The notes under the pieces: model-generated
Databases searched by the model: none
What the model was told of the DNA's origin: nothing
What the model saw: the letters and a program-made list of their open reading frames with translations, nothing else
Shown: positions 18,091-26,796 of the stretch, piece after piece
Position numbering within the stretch: the first letter of the stretch is position 1
Layout: each line of letters opens with the position of its first letter
Source: Roseomonas sp.
GTDB taxonomy: Bacteria > Pseudomonadota > Alphaproteobacteria > Acetobacterales > Acetobacteraceae
Length of the DNA: 64,000 bases
Assembly: GCA_020249285.1 (NCBI GenBank)
Contig: JADCFX010000030.1
Location: forward strand, 1 to 64,000
Direction of reading: 5' to 3'
Made by a program: the position numbers and the translations under genes

Positions 18091-18840
18091 ATGCGATTGA
18101 AGGACAAGATTGCGGTCATCACCGGTGCCGGTTCCGGCATCGGCCGCGCGACCGCCGTGTTATTCGCACACGAAGGTGCGAAGCTTGCCCTGGTGGATCG
18201 CGATGCGGCGGCGGTTGAAGAAACTGCGAAGCTTATCGGTGGCGCGCTGACCCGGGTTTCCGATGTTGGTGCGCCCGGTTCAGCAGATGAAGATGCGGCG
18301 GCCATCCTGCAACATTATGGGCGCATTGATATCCTGTTTGCGGCGGCGGGATTTTCGGTTGGCGGCACAGTACTGGACACCAAGCCAGAGGATTGGGATG
18401 CGGTGTTTCGCGTGCATGTCGGCGGCACCTGGCTTTGGGCGCGCGCTGTCATTCCGGCGATGAAGCGCCAAGGCGGCGGGGCGATCATCACCACCGGATC
18501 GCAGCTTGCGATCGCCGGTGGCGCCGGCAATAGCGCCTATATCGCCGCGAAAGGCGCGATATTGAGCCTGACGCGCGTGATGGCGCTTGATTTCGTGGCC
18601 GATGGCATTCGTGTGAATGCGATTGTGCCGGGTGCGATTGATACGCCATTACTTGCGCGCAGCATGGGCCGCCGCGCGGACCCGGAAGCGGCACGCGCAG
18701 CATCCCGCGCGCGTCACGCCATGGGGCGCTTTGGCAGGCCGGAAGAAGTGGCGGATGGCGTGCTGTATTTGGCGAGCGCTAGCGCCAGCTTTACGACAGG
18801 CATCGCCCTGCCAGTGGATGGCGGGTGGCTCGCGAAATAG
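18091..18840 (+). CDS. SDR-family NAD(P)-dependent oxidoreductase
   Basis: A classical short-chain dehydrogenase of 249 residues. TGAGSGIGR is the cofactor motif, and the catalytic set is complete: Ser in TTGSQLA and Tyr-x3-Lys in AYIAAK. The C-terminal segment VDGGW is usual. The start at 18091 follows AGGAG at 18080-18084. It sits 22 bases after the ketopantoate reductase-like gene, so both are probably co-expressed. It converges on the racemase gene with a three-base spacer. The substrate is unknown. Confidence 0.9.
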   Translation: MRLKDKIAVITGAGSGIGRATAVLFAHEGAKLALVDRDAAAVEETAKLIGGALTRVSDVGAPGSADEDAAAILQHYGRIDILFAAAGFSVGGTVLDTKPEDWDAVFRVHVGGTWLWARAVIPAMKRQGGGAIITTGSQLAIAGGAGNSAYIAAKGAILSLTRVMALDFVADGIRVNAIVPGAIDTPLLARSMGRRADPEAARAASRARHAMGRFGRPEEVADGVLYLASASASFTTGIALPVDGGWLAK

Positions 18841-18843
18841 CGT

Positions 18844-19548
18844 TTATGGAACTTTCGCCCAAGCAATCGAAGCCCGCGCAAGCGCATCAATCGTATTCGC
18901 CACCGGAAACGGCAGCGTCGGACCGGCAGCGATACCCAGAGGAATTTCCGTGCAGCCCAGCACCACGGCCTTGGCACCGCGCGCCATCAGGCTGCGCGCG
19001 ACCTCGGCCAAGGGCTCATGGGATTCAACAAGCTTGCTCGCCTTTACCGCTGTGATCGCCGGCGTGACACGGCTTTGCATTTCCTCATCACTCGGCGTCA
19101 GGCATTCATAGCCAAGCCCATCCAACCTTTGCTGGTAAAGCCGCATGGCCAGCGTGCCCGCGGTGCCCATAACGCCAATGCGCCCGCCGACAACACCTAG
19201 CCGACGCAATTCCACGCCTGCCGCATCCACAATATGCAGAATTGGCAGGCTGGTCGCGGCGCGCATGCCGTCATACCAACCATGGGCGGTATTGCAGGGA
19301 ATGGCGATGGCGCCGCAGCCGGCGGCTTCAAGCCCGCGAATGCCGCGCAGCAGCGCAGGCAAAGGGTCTTCTCCGCCGGCAACACGCGCCGCGGTGCGAT
19401 CCGGCACGCGGGGGTCGGACCAAAGGATAGTCGGGATATGGTCCTGATCACGCTCCGCCGGCGTCAGTAGTGTGAGGCGCTGCATGAAACATGCACTCGC
19501 CAGCGGCCCCATGCCGCCCAAAACGCCCAGAATGCGCGCATCACTCAT
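18844..19548 (-). CDS. Aspartate/glutamate racemase family protein
   Basis: A 234-residue cofactor-independent racemase. The N-terminus GVLGGMGPLAS is typical of the aspartate racemase/RacX group. Both catalytic cysteines are present, in PCNTAH and LGCTEIPL, so racemase activity on an acidic or broad amino acid is plausible. It is isolated on the minus strand between an SDR and a TauE/SafE exporter. The substrate cannot be fixed from sequence. Confidence 0.88.
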   Translation of the reverse strand: MSDARILGVLGGMGPLASACFMQRLTLLTPAERDQDHIPTILWSDPRVPDRTAARVAGGEDPLPALLRGIRGLEAAGCGAIAIPCNTAHGWYDGMRAATSLPILHIVDAAGVELRRLGVVGGRIGVMGTAGTLAMRLYQQRLDGLGYECLTPSDEEMQSRVTPAITAVKASKLVESHEPLAEVARSLMARGAKAVVLGCTEIPLGIAAGPTLPFPVANTIDALARASIAWAKVP

Positions 19549-19649
19549 CAGCCATCACCCTTTTTCGCGCTGCCCGGGGGTGACGCAGGCGCGTGGGCAC
19601 TTTATGCCACGCGCCCAGAAGAAGGCATAGCAGCGGAACTTTAACAAAG

Positions 19650-20474
19650 ATGATGATCGATATGGCTTGGCTGGTGGCACTCGCCTTGGCCATGGCGGCG
19701 ACTGGCCTGGTTTCTGGTACGCTCGCAGGCTTGCTTGGTGTGGGCGGCGGCATTGTGATTGTGCCGCTGCTCTTCAATGTTTTTCCGCTGTTCGGCATTT
19801 CGGAAGCGGTGCAGATGAAGGTGGCCGTTGCGACCTCACTCGCCACCATTATCCCAACCTCGATCCAATCGGCGCGCAAGCATCGCGCAACGGGGGCGCT
19901 GGATATGGCGCTGGTGCGTTCCATCTGGCCGAGCATGTTGGCGGGCGTGGTGGTTGGCACCTTGCTCGCGGTTTATGTGCGCGGCGAAGGGCAGATCGCG
20001 ATTTTTGCGCTGGTCGCGCTGCTGGTGGCTTTCAACATGGGCTTCACCAGTTTGGACTTCAAATTGACGGATCGCGTGCCGGAAGGCGCGCCGCGCGCGG
20101 CACTCGGCCTCGGCATTGGTTCGGTCAGCGCCATGATGGGCATTGGCGGGGGGACATTGGGTGTGCCTTTGCTGTCCTTGCTGGGCTACCCCATCCGCGC
20201 CGCGGTCGCGACCGCTTCGGCCTTTGGCGTGATCATCGCCATTCCGGCGACGATTGGCCTGATCTGGGGCGGGTGGAGCGATCCGCGCGTGCCGCCCTTC
20301 TCACTCGGCTATGTCAGCCTGATCGGCTTTGCGCTGATCGCACCCACTTCCATCATCGCGACCCCTTGGGGCGTAAAGCTGGCGCATAGCATCCCGCCCT
20401 TGCTGCTGAAGCGCGCTTTTGCGGTGTTTCTGGCGATCACGAGTGCGCGGATGTTTTGGTCAATCTTTACGTGA
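19650..20474 (+). CDS. TauE/SafE (TSUP) family permease
   Basis: An inner-membrane protein of about 274 residues with two homologous halves. The first begins SGTLAGLLGVGGGIVIVPLL and the second repeats it as IGSVSAMMGIGGGTLGVPLL, which is the hallmark of the sulfite exporter TauE/SafE family. It probably moves a sulfur-containing or organic anion. ATG 19650 (or the ATG right after it) is chosen because the first membrane helix follows; a GTG at 19593 would add a charged stretch. Its last 15 bases overlap the 3' end of the convergent toxin gene. Confidence 0.88.
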   Translation: MMIDMAWLVALALAMAATGLVSGTLAGLLGVGGGIVIVPLLFNVFPLFGISEAVQMKVAVATSLATIIPTSIQSARKHRATGALDMALVRSIWPSMLAGVVVGTLLAVYVRGEGQIAIFALVALLVAFNMGFTSLDFKLTDRVPEGAPRAALGLGIGSVSAMMGIGGGTLGVPLLSLLGYPIRAAVATASAFGVIIAIPATIGLIWGGWSDPRVPPFSLGYVSLIGFALIAPTSIIATPWGVKLAHSIPPLLLKRAFAVFLAITSARMFWSIFT

Positions 20475-20831
20475 GGCCGGAGAGTCTGTCCCCAAAAGCC
20501 TGATCAGCATGCGGCGAATATGATCCTGCCCGCCGAAAAATATCCCGAGCACCCGGACCGCCTGCGCCCTTTCATCAACATCATACCAATAGATTGCGCG
20601 GTCCATCACCATGAAGCGAAGGCCGGGCAAGATATCATCGCGTGATGCGCCACGCTCAGGAAATAGCGCCAAGCGTTCCGCAGCAGCACGAATACCCATG
20701 ATGCGCTGACCCGCGTGATCCAAGGCCTGGTCGGTACTTTCGCCGAAACTCAGATAGCTTTCGAACAGATGATCAAAAATCAGCTCAAGATCATGCTCAG
20801 CAGCTTCGGCAAATTCAATCCTGTACGGCAT
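20460..20831 (-). CDS. RelE/ParE-family toxin
   Basis: A 123-residue protein with the ParE fold pattern: N-terminal AEHDLELIFDHL helix, central helix with RLALFPERG, then the strands LRFMVMDRAIYWYDVDE and VRVLGIFFGGQD. ParE-type toxins usually target DNA gyrase; RelE types cut mRNA. Start 20831 gives the usual MPYRIEFAEAAE and overlaps the antitoxin stop by 17 bases, as is normal for these pairs. The 3' end runs 15 bases into the TauE/SafE gene on the other strand. Confidence 0.85.
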   Translation of the reverse strand: MPYRIEFAEAAEHDLELIFDHLFESYLSFGESTDQALDHAGQRIMGIRAAAERLALFPERGASRDDILPGLRFMVMDRAIYWYDVDERAQAVRVLGIFFGGQDHIRRMLIRLLGTDSPASRKD

Positions 20832-21090
20832 GCGCCTGGCGCTTGCGGGCCAGCATCGCCGCGATGCGCTCATCCATCGTGCTGGCGGAGATGAATTTGC
20901 CCGCACGTCGCTGCTTCAGCACTTCCGCAAGCGCCGCGCGTTCCATCGACTCAGCTTCCAACTGCTGGCGTAGAAGTTCGACCCCTTGCTGCATCACGGC
21001 ACTCATGCTCGGGAAACGCCCGGCTTCAACCAGCGTTTTGGCAAAGGCATGCTGATCATTCGCGAGCGAAAAGGAGGATTTCACTGTCAT
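20815..21090 (-). CDS. ParD-like ribbon-helix-helix antitoxin
   Basis: A 91-residue acidic-tailed protein. The N-terminus (VKSSFSLANDQHAFAKTLV, then GRFPSMSAVMQQGVELLR) fits a ribbon-helix-helix DNA-binding domain of the ParD/CopG type. The C-terminal half is a long helix likely to wrap the toxin. It is upstream of and overlaps the toxin gene, the usual order for an autoregulated pair. It neutralises the downstream ParE-like toxin and should repress the shared promoter. Confidence 0.85.
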   Translation of the reverse strand: MTVKSSFSLANDQHAFAKTLVEAGRFPSMSAVMQQGVELLRQQLEAESMERAALAEVLKQRRAGKFISASTMDERIAAMLARKRQAHAVQD

Positions 21091-21100
21091 GGGCAGTCAT

Positions 21101-21109
21101 GGTAATACC
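21101..21109. promoter_or_regulatory. Small palindrome upstream of antitoxin, possible operator
   Basis: A perfect nine-base palindrome GGTAATACC lies 11 bases upstream of the antitoxin start. Its place in the presumed promoter of the toxin-antitoxin pair fits autoregulation by a ribbon-helix-helix dimer. It is short and could be chance. Confidence 0.25.
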
Positions 21110-21161
21110 AGGTAGCACCGCTGTCAAAGCCTTTTCGGCCCCAGCCCGAAGCGCCAAACCC

Positions 21162-22058
21162 TCAAACTACCCGCCGAAACGCCTCCACCCGATACCCCTG
21201 CGCAAATAGCAGCGCGCGCAAATCCGCATGATCCACCCGCGCCCGCGCCGCTGCCGCCACCACGGGCTTGGCCTTGAAGGCAACGCCAAGCCCCGCGGCG
21301 CCCAGCATATCAAGGTCATTCGCGCCATCACCCACGGCGAGCGTCTCGGCCAAATCAATCCCTTCTTCCGCTGCCAGGCGCTTCAGCGTAACCAGCTTGG
21401 CATTGCGGCCCAGGATGGGGTCTCCCACCTGGCCGGTGAGCCTACCTGCTTCATGCAGCAGGGTATTGGAATGATGTTCATGAAAGCCGAGCTTTTCCGC
21501 CACGCGCCCGGTAAAGAAGGTGAAGCCGCCGGATACCAGGGCGCAGCGGGCCCCATGGGCGCGCATGGTCGCGACCAATTCCGCCGCACCCGGCATCAAT
21601 TCCGTCGTCGCCCAGGTGCGTTCCAGCGCTTCCAGCGCCAGGCCTTTCAGCATGCCGACGCGTTCGCGCAGTGCCCCTTCGAAATCCAATTCGCCATTCA
21701 TCGCGCGGCGCGTGATGGCGGAGATTTCTTCCTTAAGCCCCGCCTCCCCGGCCAATTCATCCAAGGTCTCACTGGTGACCATGGTGCTATCCATATCGGC
21801 GATCAGCAGGCGCTTGCGCCGCCCCGCCACTTCCTGCGCGATGGCATCCACCGGCTGGCCCGCCAAGGCATCCCGCACCGCCCCATCCGCGATATCCAGC
21901 GGCAGGCCGCCAAAGGGCAGATCAGCGGCTTCGGCTTCAGAAAGAGGCTGCGCCGCGCCAGCCTCCCCACCCGCCGCGCGCAACGCCGCAGCAGCCTTGG
22001 CCAAATGATCCGGGGAAAGCGCGCCGCGCGGGGCGATCAGGGTCAGAATCTTGTCCAT
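21162..22058 (-). CDS. serB: Phosphoserine phosphatase
   Basis: Last step of serine synthesis: hydrolyses O-phosphoserine. A 298-residue HAD-family enzyme with an N-terminal ACT-like extension of about 80 residues. The nucleophile motif is DMDST at 88-92, followed by ETLDELA. Motif II is VSGGFTFFTGRVAEKLG, and motif III/IV is VGDGANDLDML. The length and domain order match proteobacterial SerB. It is transcribed divergently from miaA with only 20 bases between start codons, so the two promoters must overlap the opposing coding regions. Confidence 0.94.
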   Translation of the reverse strand: MDKILTLIAPRGALSPDHLAKAAAALRAAGGEAGAAQPLSEAEAADLPFGGLPLDIADGAVRDALAGQPVDAIAQEVAGRRKRLLIADMDSTMVTSETLDELAGEAGLKEEISAITRRAMNGELDFEGALRERVGMLKGLALEALERTWATTELMPGAAELVATMRAHGARCALVSGGFTFFTGRVAEKLGFHEHHSNTLLHEAGRLTGQVGDPILGRNAKLVTLKRLAAEEGIDLAETLAVGDGANDLDMLGAAGLGVAFKAKPVVAAAARARVDHADLRALLFAQGYRVEAFRRVV

Positions 22059-22078
22059 CAGCGGGCTATGCCCGCGCC

Positions 22079-23044
22079 ATGAGCCCTGATCAACCTCCCG
22101 CTCTATTCGTTGTCGGACCGACGGCCTCAGGCAAATCCGCGCTCGCGTTGGAAATTGCGGAGCGTCTCGGCGGCGCCATCATCAACGCCGATAGCATGCA
22201 GCTTTACCGAGAGCTTCACATCATCACCGCGCGCCCCAGCGCGGCGGATGAATCCCGCGCGCCGCATTTGCTTTACGGTGTGCGCCCGGCGGCTGAGGCC
22301 GCCTCGGTCGCCTGGTGGCGCGATGCCGCCCTCAAGGCCATGGAGGAAGTCCGCGCGGCGGGGCGGCTCCCCATCATTTGCGGCGGCACAGGCATGTATT
22401 GCGCGGCGCTCACCCAGGGCCTGGCCGCCATCCCGCCCATCCCAGCGCCAGCCCGCGAAGAAGCCCGGCGCCTTTTGGCCGAGGAAGGCCCCGCAGCCCT
22501 GCATGCGCGTCTGGCGGCTGAGGACCCTGCCTCCGCCGCGCGGCTCCGCCCCAGTGACAGCCAGCGCATCGCCCGCGCCTATGAGGTCTGGCGCGGCACG
22601 GGCCGAGGCATCGCGGCCTGGCAAGCGGAAGCCAGCGCCGCCCCCGCGCCCTGGCGCTTTGCGGCGGTTTTGCTCGATCCGCCGCGGGCTGAACTGCGCG
22701 CCGCCATCGCCCAGCGTTGGTCGGCGATGCTGGAAGCCGGCGCGGTTGAGGAAGTGCGCGCCTTGCTGGCCCAGGGCCTTGACCCCGCCTTGCCCGCCAT
22801 GCGCGCCCTTGGCGTGCCGGACATCGCGGCCATGCTTTCCGGGCGGCTCTCGGAAGACGAAGCCTCGGCCCGCGCCATCCTGGCGAGTGGGCAATATACC
22901 AAGCGGCAAGCGACCTGGTTCCGCCACCATGAAGTGGCACCCCCAGACCGATCCTATATCATAAATGCGCGATTTGCCGGTTTAGCGCAATTTTCAGAAA
23001 GTGAATCAGCCAATTTTTTCGCATTTCTTGATTTTATCCGTTGA
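22079..23044 (+). CDS. miaA: tRNA dimethylallyltransferase
   Basis: Adds a dimethylallyl group to A37 of tRNAs that read UNN codons. 321 residues. The P-loop GPTASGKS is at 13-20; NADSMQLYREL and GGTGMYCAAL are characteristic, and YTKRQATWFRHH is near the C-terminus. The gene is followed by a GC-rich hairpin and then ilvB. No hfq follows, unlike in gammaproteobacteria. Confidence 0.94.
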   Translation: MSPDQPPALFVVGPTASGKSALALEIAERLGGAIINADSMQLYRELHIITARPSAADESRAPHLLYGVRPAAEAASVAWWRDAALKAMEEVRAAGRLPIICGGTGMYCAALTQGLAAIPPIPAPAREEARRLLAEEGPAALHARLAAEDPASAARLRPSDSQRIARAYEVWRGTGRGIAAWQAEASAAPAPWRFAAVLLDPPRAELRAAIAQRWSAMLEAGAVEEVRALLAQGLDPALPAMRALGVPDIAAMLSGRLSEDEASARAILASGQYTKRQATWFRHHEVAPPDRSYIINARFAGLAQFSESESANFFAFLDFIR

Positions 23045-23079
23045 CGCCCCTTACCCGAGGGTCTAACAGCCCCACCTCG

Positions 23080-23110
23080 CCGGCCCTGAACCTTCGGGGC
23101 CGGTGTCTTT
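23080..23110 (+). terminator. Hairpin between miaA and ilvB, terminator or attenuator
   Basis: Perfect 7-base arms CCGGCCC (23080-23086) and GGGCCGG (23097-23103) with a 10-base loop, then TGTCTTT. It is shaped like an intrinsic terminator but sits only 19 bases before the ilvB start, so it could be the attenuator of the ilv leader. I see no branched-chain-rich leader peptide. Confidence 0.55.
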
Positions 23111-23128
23111 TCATGAAGGAAGTCACCC

Positions 23129-24928
23129 ATGTCCGCCGCAACCCAAGCCCCGCCCGCCTCTGATGCCCTGACCATGTCGGGTGCTGAGGTCGTATTGCGC
23201 GCGCTTAAGGATAACGGCGTTGAGGTGATTTTCGGCTACCCCGGCGGCGCGGTGCTGCCGATCTATGACGCGATTTTCCAGCAGAACGCGATTCGCCACA
23301 TCCTGGTGCGCCACGAACAGGCAGCGGTCCACGCGGCAGAAGGCTATGCGCGTTCCACCGGAAAGGTGGGCGTGGTGCTGGTCACCTCCGGCCCCGGCGC
23401 TACCAATGCGGTGACGGGGCTTTTGGATGCGCTGATGGATTCAGTGCCGGTCATTTGCCTGACCGGCCAGGTGCCGACGCATCTGATCGGCAATGATGCC
23501 TTCCAGGAAGCCGATACCACCGGCATTACCCGCCCGGCGACCAAGCATAACTATTTGGTCAAGAAATCCGAAGACCTGGCGCGCGTGATGCATGAAGCCT
23601 TCTATGTCGCGAAATCCGGCCGCCCCGGCCCGGTGGTGATTGATCTGCCGAAAGACATTTTGATCAACAAGGCGCCCTATCAGGAAGCGACCACGCAAAG
23701 CCATCGTTCCTATCGCCCGCGTACGGAACCCGATGCCAAGGCCATCCGCGATGCGGTGCGGCTCTTGAAGGGCGCGCATCGCCCGATTGTCTATGCCGGC
23801 GGCGGCGTGATCAATGCCGGGCCGGAAGCATCACACTTGCTGCGCGAATTCGTGCGCATGACGGGCATGCCGTGCACCAATACGCTGATGGGGCTTGGCG
23901 CCTATCCGGCGGAAGACCCGCAATTCCTGGGCATGCTTGGCATGCACGGCACTTATGAAGCTAATCTTGCGATGCATGGCTGCGATGTCATGTTCAATAT
24001 CGGCGCGCGGTTTGATGACCGTGTGACGGGGCGGCTCAATGCCTTTTCACCGAAGTCGAAGAAAATCCACGCCGATATTGATCCATCCTCTATCAACAAG
24101 AATGTCGCGGTGGATGTGCCGATTGTGGGTGATGCGGGCGCGGTGCTGGCCGCCATGATTGAAGCCTGGAAGGCGGATGAAGCGCCGCAGGATAAGGGCG
24201 CCATTGCCGCCTGGTGGCGCCAGATTGATGGCTGGCGCGGCACGGATTGCTTGCAGTATCGGCAGGAAGGCAAGATCATCAAGCCGCAGCATGCGGTGAA
24301 GCGGCTTTATGACATCACCCGCGAATTGGGGCGCGAGACCTTCATCACCACCGAAGTCGGTCAACACCAGATGTGGGCCGCGCAGTATTTTGGCTTTGAC
24401 AAGCCCAATCGCTGGATGACCTCGGGCGGGCTCGGCACCATGGGCTATGGGCTGCCGGCAGCGATGGGCGTGCAGATCGCGCATCCGGATGCGCTGGTGA
24501 TTGATATCGCCGGTGAGGCTTCGATCCTGATGAATATTCAGGAAATGGCCACGCTCGCGCAATATCGCCTGCCGGTGAAGGTTTTCATTCTGAACAATGA
24601 ATATATGGGCATGGTGCGCCAGTGGCAGGAATTGCTGCATGGCGGGCGCTATTCTGAAAGCTATTCCGCCGCCCTGCCGGATTTTGTGAAGCTTGCCGAA
24701 AGCTTCCACGGGGTTGGTATGCGTGCAGAAGGCATTGATGATCTTGATCGCGTGATCCGTGAAATGATCGCGATAGATAAGCCAGTGATCGCCGATATCT
24801 GTGTGGCGAAGGATGAAAACTGCTTCCCCATGATCCCATCAGGTGCCGCGCATAATGAAATGATCCTTGGCCCGGGCCAGGAAGGTGGCGTCGCTGGCGT
24901 TACCGATGAAGGCATGGTCCTGGTCTGA
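23129..24928 (+). CDS. ilvB: Acetolactate synthase, large (catalytic) subunit
   Basis: Condenses two pyruvates, or pyruvate with 2-oxobutyrate, in valine, leucine and isoleucine synthesis. A 599-residue ThDP/FAD enzyme. Glu63 (VRHEQAAVHAAEGYAR) is the catalytic glutamate, and the ThDP region is followed by NNEYMGMVRQWQ as in true acetohydroxyacid synthases. The first part of the ThDP motif reads Gly462-Glu463-Ala464 where most enzymes have Gly-Asp-Gly/Ala. An AAGGAAG ribosome site precedes the ATG. The small subunit follows 11 bases downstream. The family is FAD-binding and feedback-controlled. Confidence 0.96.
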   Translation: MSAATQAPPASDALTMSGAEVVLRALKDNGVEVIFGYPGGAVLPIYDAIFQQNAIRHILVRHEQAAVHAAEGYARSTGKVGVVLVTSGPGATNAVTGLLDALMDSVPVICLTGQVPTHLIGNDAFQEADTTGITRPATKHNYLVKKSEDLARVMHEAFYVAKSGRPGPVVIDLPKDILINKAPYQEATTQSHRSYRPRTEPDAKAIRDAVRLLKGAHRPIVYAGGGVINAGPEASHLLREFVRMTGMPCTNTLMGLGAYPAEDPQFLGMLGMHGTYEANLAMHGCDVMFNIGARFDDRVTGRLNAFSPKSKKIHADIDPSSINKNVAVDVPIVGDAGAVLAAMIEAWKADEAPQDKGAIAAWWRQIDGWRGTDCLQYRQEGKIIKPQHAVKRLYDITRELGRETFITTEVGQHQMWAAQYFGFDKPNRWMTSGGLGTMGYGLPAAMGVQIAHPDALVIDIAGEASILMNIQEMATLAQYRLPVKVFILNNEYMGMVRQWQELLHGGRYSESYSAALPDFVKLAESFHGVGMRAEGIDDLDRVIREMIAIDKPVIADICVAKDENCFPMIPSGAAHNEMILGPGQEGGVAGVTDEGMVLV

Positions 24929-24939
24929 GGAAGCGAGCG

Positions 24940-25461
24940 ATGTCTGATCTGAAAATCGGCCAACGCGCCGCGACTATTGCCGTGTTGGTCGAAAACGAAG
25001 CGGGCGTGCTGGCGCGCGTGATTGGCCTGTTTTCGGGCCGCGGCTATAACATTGATAGTCTGACCGTGGCACCGGTGGATGAAACCGGGCGGATTTCGCG
25101 CATCACGGTTGTCACCAGCGGCACGGATATGGTGATTGAACAGATCAAGGCGCAGCTTGATCGGCTGGTGCCGGTCCATAAGGTGTCCGACCTGACGATT
25201 GAAGGTCCGCATCTGACGCGCGAATTGGCGCTGATCAAGGTGGCGGGGCGCGGTGACAACCGCATGGAAGTGCTGCGGCTTGCGGATGCCTTCCGCGCAC
25301 GCGTGGTGGATGCCACCACGGAAAGCTTCGTGCTGGAGATGACCGGCAATGGTGACAAGATTGATGCCTTCCTAGCCTTGATGCGCCCAATCGGGCTTGT
25401 GGAAGTCTCGCGCACCGGCGCCGTTGCCATTGCGCGTGGGCCCAGGGGCATCATGGATTAG
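24940..25461 (+). CDS. ilvN: Acetolactate synthase, small (regulatory) subunit
   Basis: The regulatory partner of IlvB, giving full activity and valine feedback. 173 residues, the length of IlvH-type subunits. The N-terminal ACT domain reads IAVLVENEAGVLARVIGLFS, with GYNIDSLTVAP after it. The C-terminal domain (ELALIKVAGRGDNRMEVLRL) binds the catalytic subunit. It has its own GAGGAAG ribosome site, and the transporter gene begins four bases after its stop. Confidence 0.95.
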   Translation: MSDLKIGQRAATIAVLVENEAGVLARVIGLFSGRGYNIDSLTVAPVDETGRISRITVVTSGTDMVIEQIKAQLDRLVPVHKVSDLTIEGPHLTRELALIKVAGRGDNRMEVLRLADAFRARVVDATTESFVLEMTGNGDKIDAFLALMRPIGLVEVSRTGAVAIARGPRGIMD

Positions 25462-25465
25462 GCAA

Positions 25466-26743
25466 ATGTCTCAGGCCCTGCCCAAGACCTACAGTAAGGG
25501 CAAGGCCGTCGCTTGGGCCCTTTATGATTGGGCGAATAGCGGCTTTCCGACGGTGGTTTCCACCTTCGTCATCGCCGCTTATTTCACGCAGGGCATCGCG
25601 CATGACCCCGTGTCGGGTCAGTCGCAATGGGGTTGGATGCAAACGCTGGCGGCCTTCGCCATTGCGCTGCTCTCGCCCCTCCTTGGGGCCATTGCCGATC
25701 AGGGGCGGCGCCGGCGCGCGATGCTGACGCTTTGTACGCTGGCCACCTCGATTTTCACGGCGTTGATCTGGTTCGCGCGGCCCGACCCCACCGATGCGCT
25801 TTACGCGCTGATCTGCATTGGCATCGCGACCGTCGCCTTCGAATTGGGCACCGTGTTCTACAACGCCATGCTGCCGGGCCTGGTGCCGGAAGAACGGATG
25901 GGCCGGCTTTCGGGCCTGGCTTGGGGGCTTGGTTATGCGGGCGGGCTCGCCTGCCTGCTGCTGGCGCTGGTGTTGTTCATCCAGCCCGATCCTTCGCCCT
26001 TTGGGCTTGATCGTGGCGCGGCGGAACATGTGCGCGCCTCGGCGGTCTTGGTTGCGGTCTGGATATTGATATTCGGCTGGCCAGTACTGATCGCTTTGCC
26101 TGACCCAAAGGGCGTGCGGCCCAAGCTCGGCGATGCACTCGCGGCCGGCTTGCATGAAATGGGCAATCTGCTGCGCGGCCTGCCGCGCCGCCCTGCCATG
26201 GCGCGGTTTCTGATTGCGCGGCTGTTTTACACGGATGGGCTGAATACGCTTTTTGCTTTCGGCGCGATTTATGCTGCCGGCGTGCATGGCATGACCATTC
26301 AGGAAATTCTGTATTTTGGCATTGCCATGAATGTCACGGCAGGTCTGGGCGCGGCCGGCTTTGGGCTGATTGAGGATCGCTTGGGTGCCAAGCCAACGGT
26401 GATGATCGCACTCGGCGCCATGATTGTGCTGGGCAGTTTTCTGCTGCTCAGCAATGACAAGACGCTGTTCTGGATCCTGGCCATGGCGCTTGGGCTTTTC
26501 ATGGGGCCTGCCCAGGCGGCATCGCGGACGCTGATGGCCCATATGGCGCCCCCCGATGAAGTGGCGGCGCATTTCGGTCTTTTCGCGCTTTCCGGACGGG
26601 CGACTGGGTTTCTCGGCCCAGCGGCGGTGGCCTTGGTAACGGCAATGAGCGGCAGCCAGGCCTGGGGCCTTGCCACGGTCATTGCCTTCCTCGCGCTTGG
26701 CGCGGCCATCCTGGCGCCCTTGCGCGTGGTCCGCCATGGCTAA
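25466..26743 (+). CDS. UMF1/Atg22-type MFS transporter
   Basis: A 425-residue, probably 12-helix membrane carrier. The opening AWALYDWANSGFPTVVSTF is the signature of the UMF1 branch of the major facilitator superfamily (related to yeast Atg22). Loop motifs such as IADQGRRRRAML fit MFS motif A. Start 25466 is the first ATG after ilvN and gives a short tail before helix 1. It may be co-transcribed with ilvBN, which would fit amino acid or metabolite efflux, but the substrate is unknown. Confidence 0.88.
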   Translation: MSQALPKTYSKGKAVAWALYDWANSGFPTVVSTFVIAAYFTQGIAHDPVSGQSQWGWMQTLAAFAIALLSPLLGAIADQGRRRRAMLTLCTLATSIFTALIWFARPDPTDALYALICIGIATVAFELGTVFYNAMLPGLVPEERMGRLSGLAWGLGYAGGLACLLLALVLFIQPDPSPFGLDRGAAEHVRASAVLVAVWILIFGWPVLIALPDPKGVRPKLGDALAAGLHEMGNLLRGLPRRPAMARFLIARLFYTDGLNTLFAFGAIYAAGVHGMTIQEILYFGIAMNVTAGLGAAGFGLIEDRLGAKPTVMIALGAMIVLGSFLLLSNDKTLFWILAMALGLFMGPAQAASRTLMAHMAPPDEVAAHFGLFALSGRATGFLGPAAVALVTAMSGSQAWGLATVIAFLALGAAILAPLRVVRHG

Positions 26744-26796
26744 GTCACCCGCCCTTCTGCCATAGTCTCGCCCCGGAGGCATGGCAGAACATCCCC

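Noticed and set aside
25451..26782. A 443-codon minus-strand frame opposite the UMF1-type transporter
   Set aside because: The translation is rich in His, Arg and Gln, typical of a reversed hydrophobic gene; no domain and no ribosome site.
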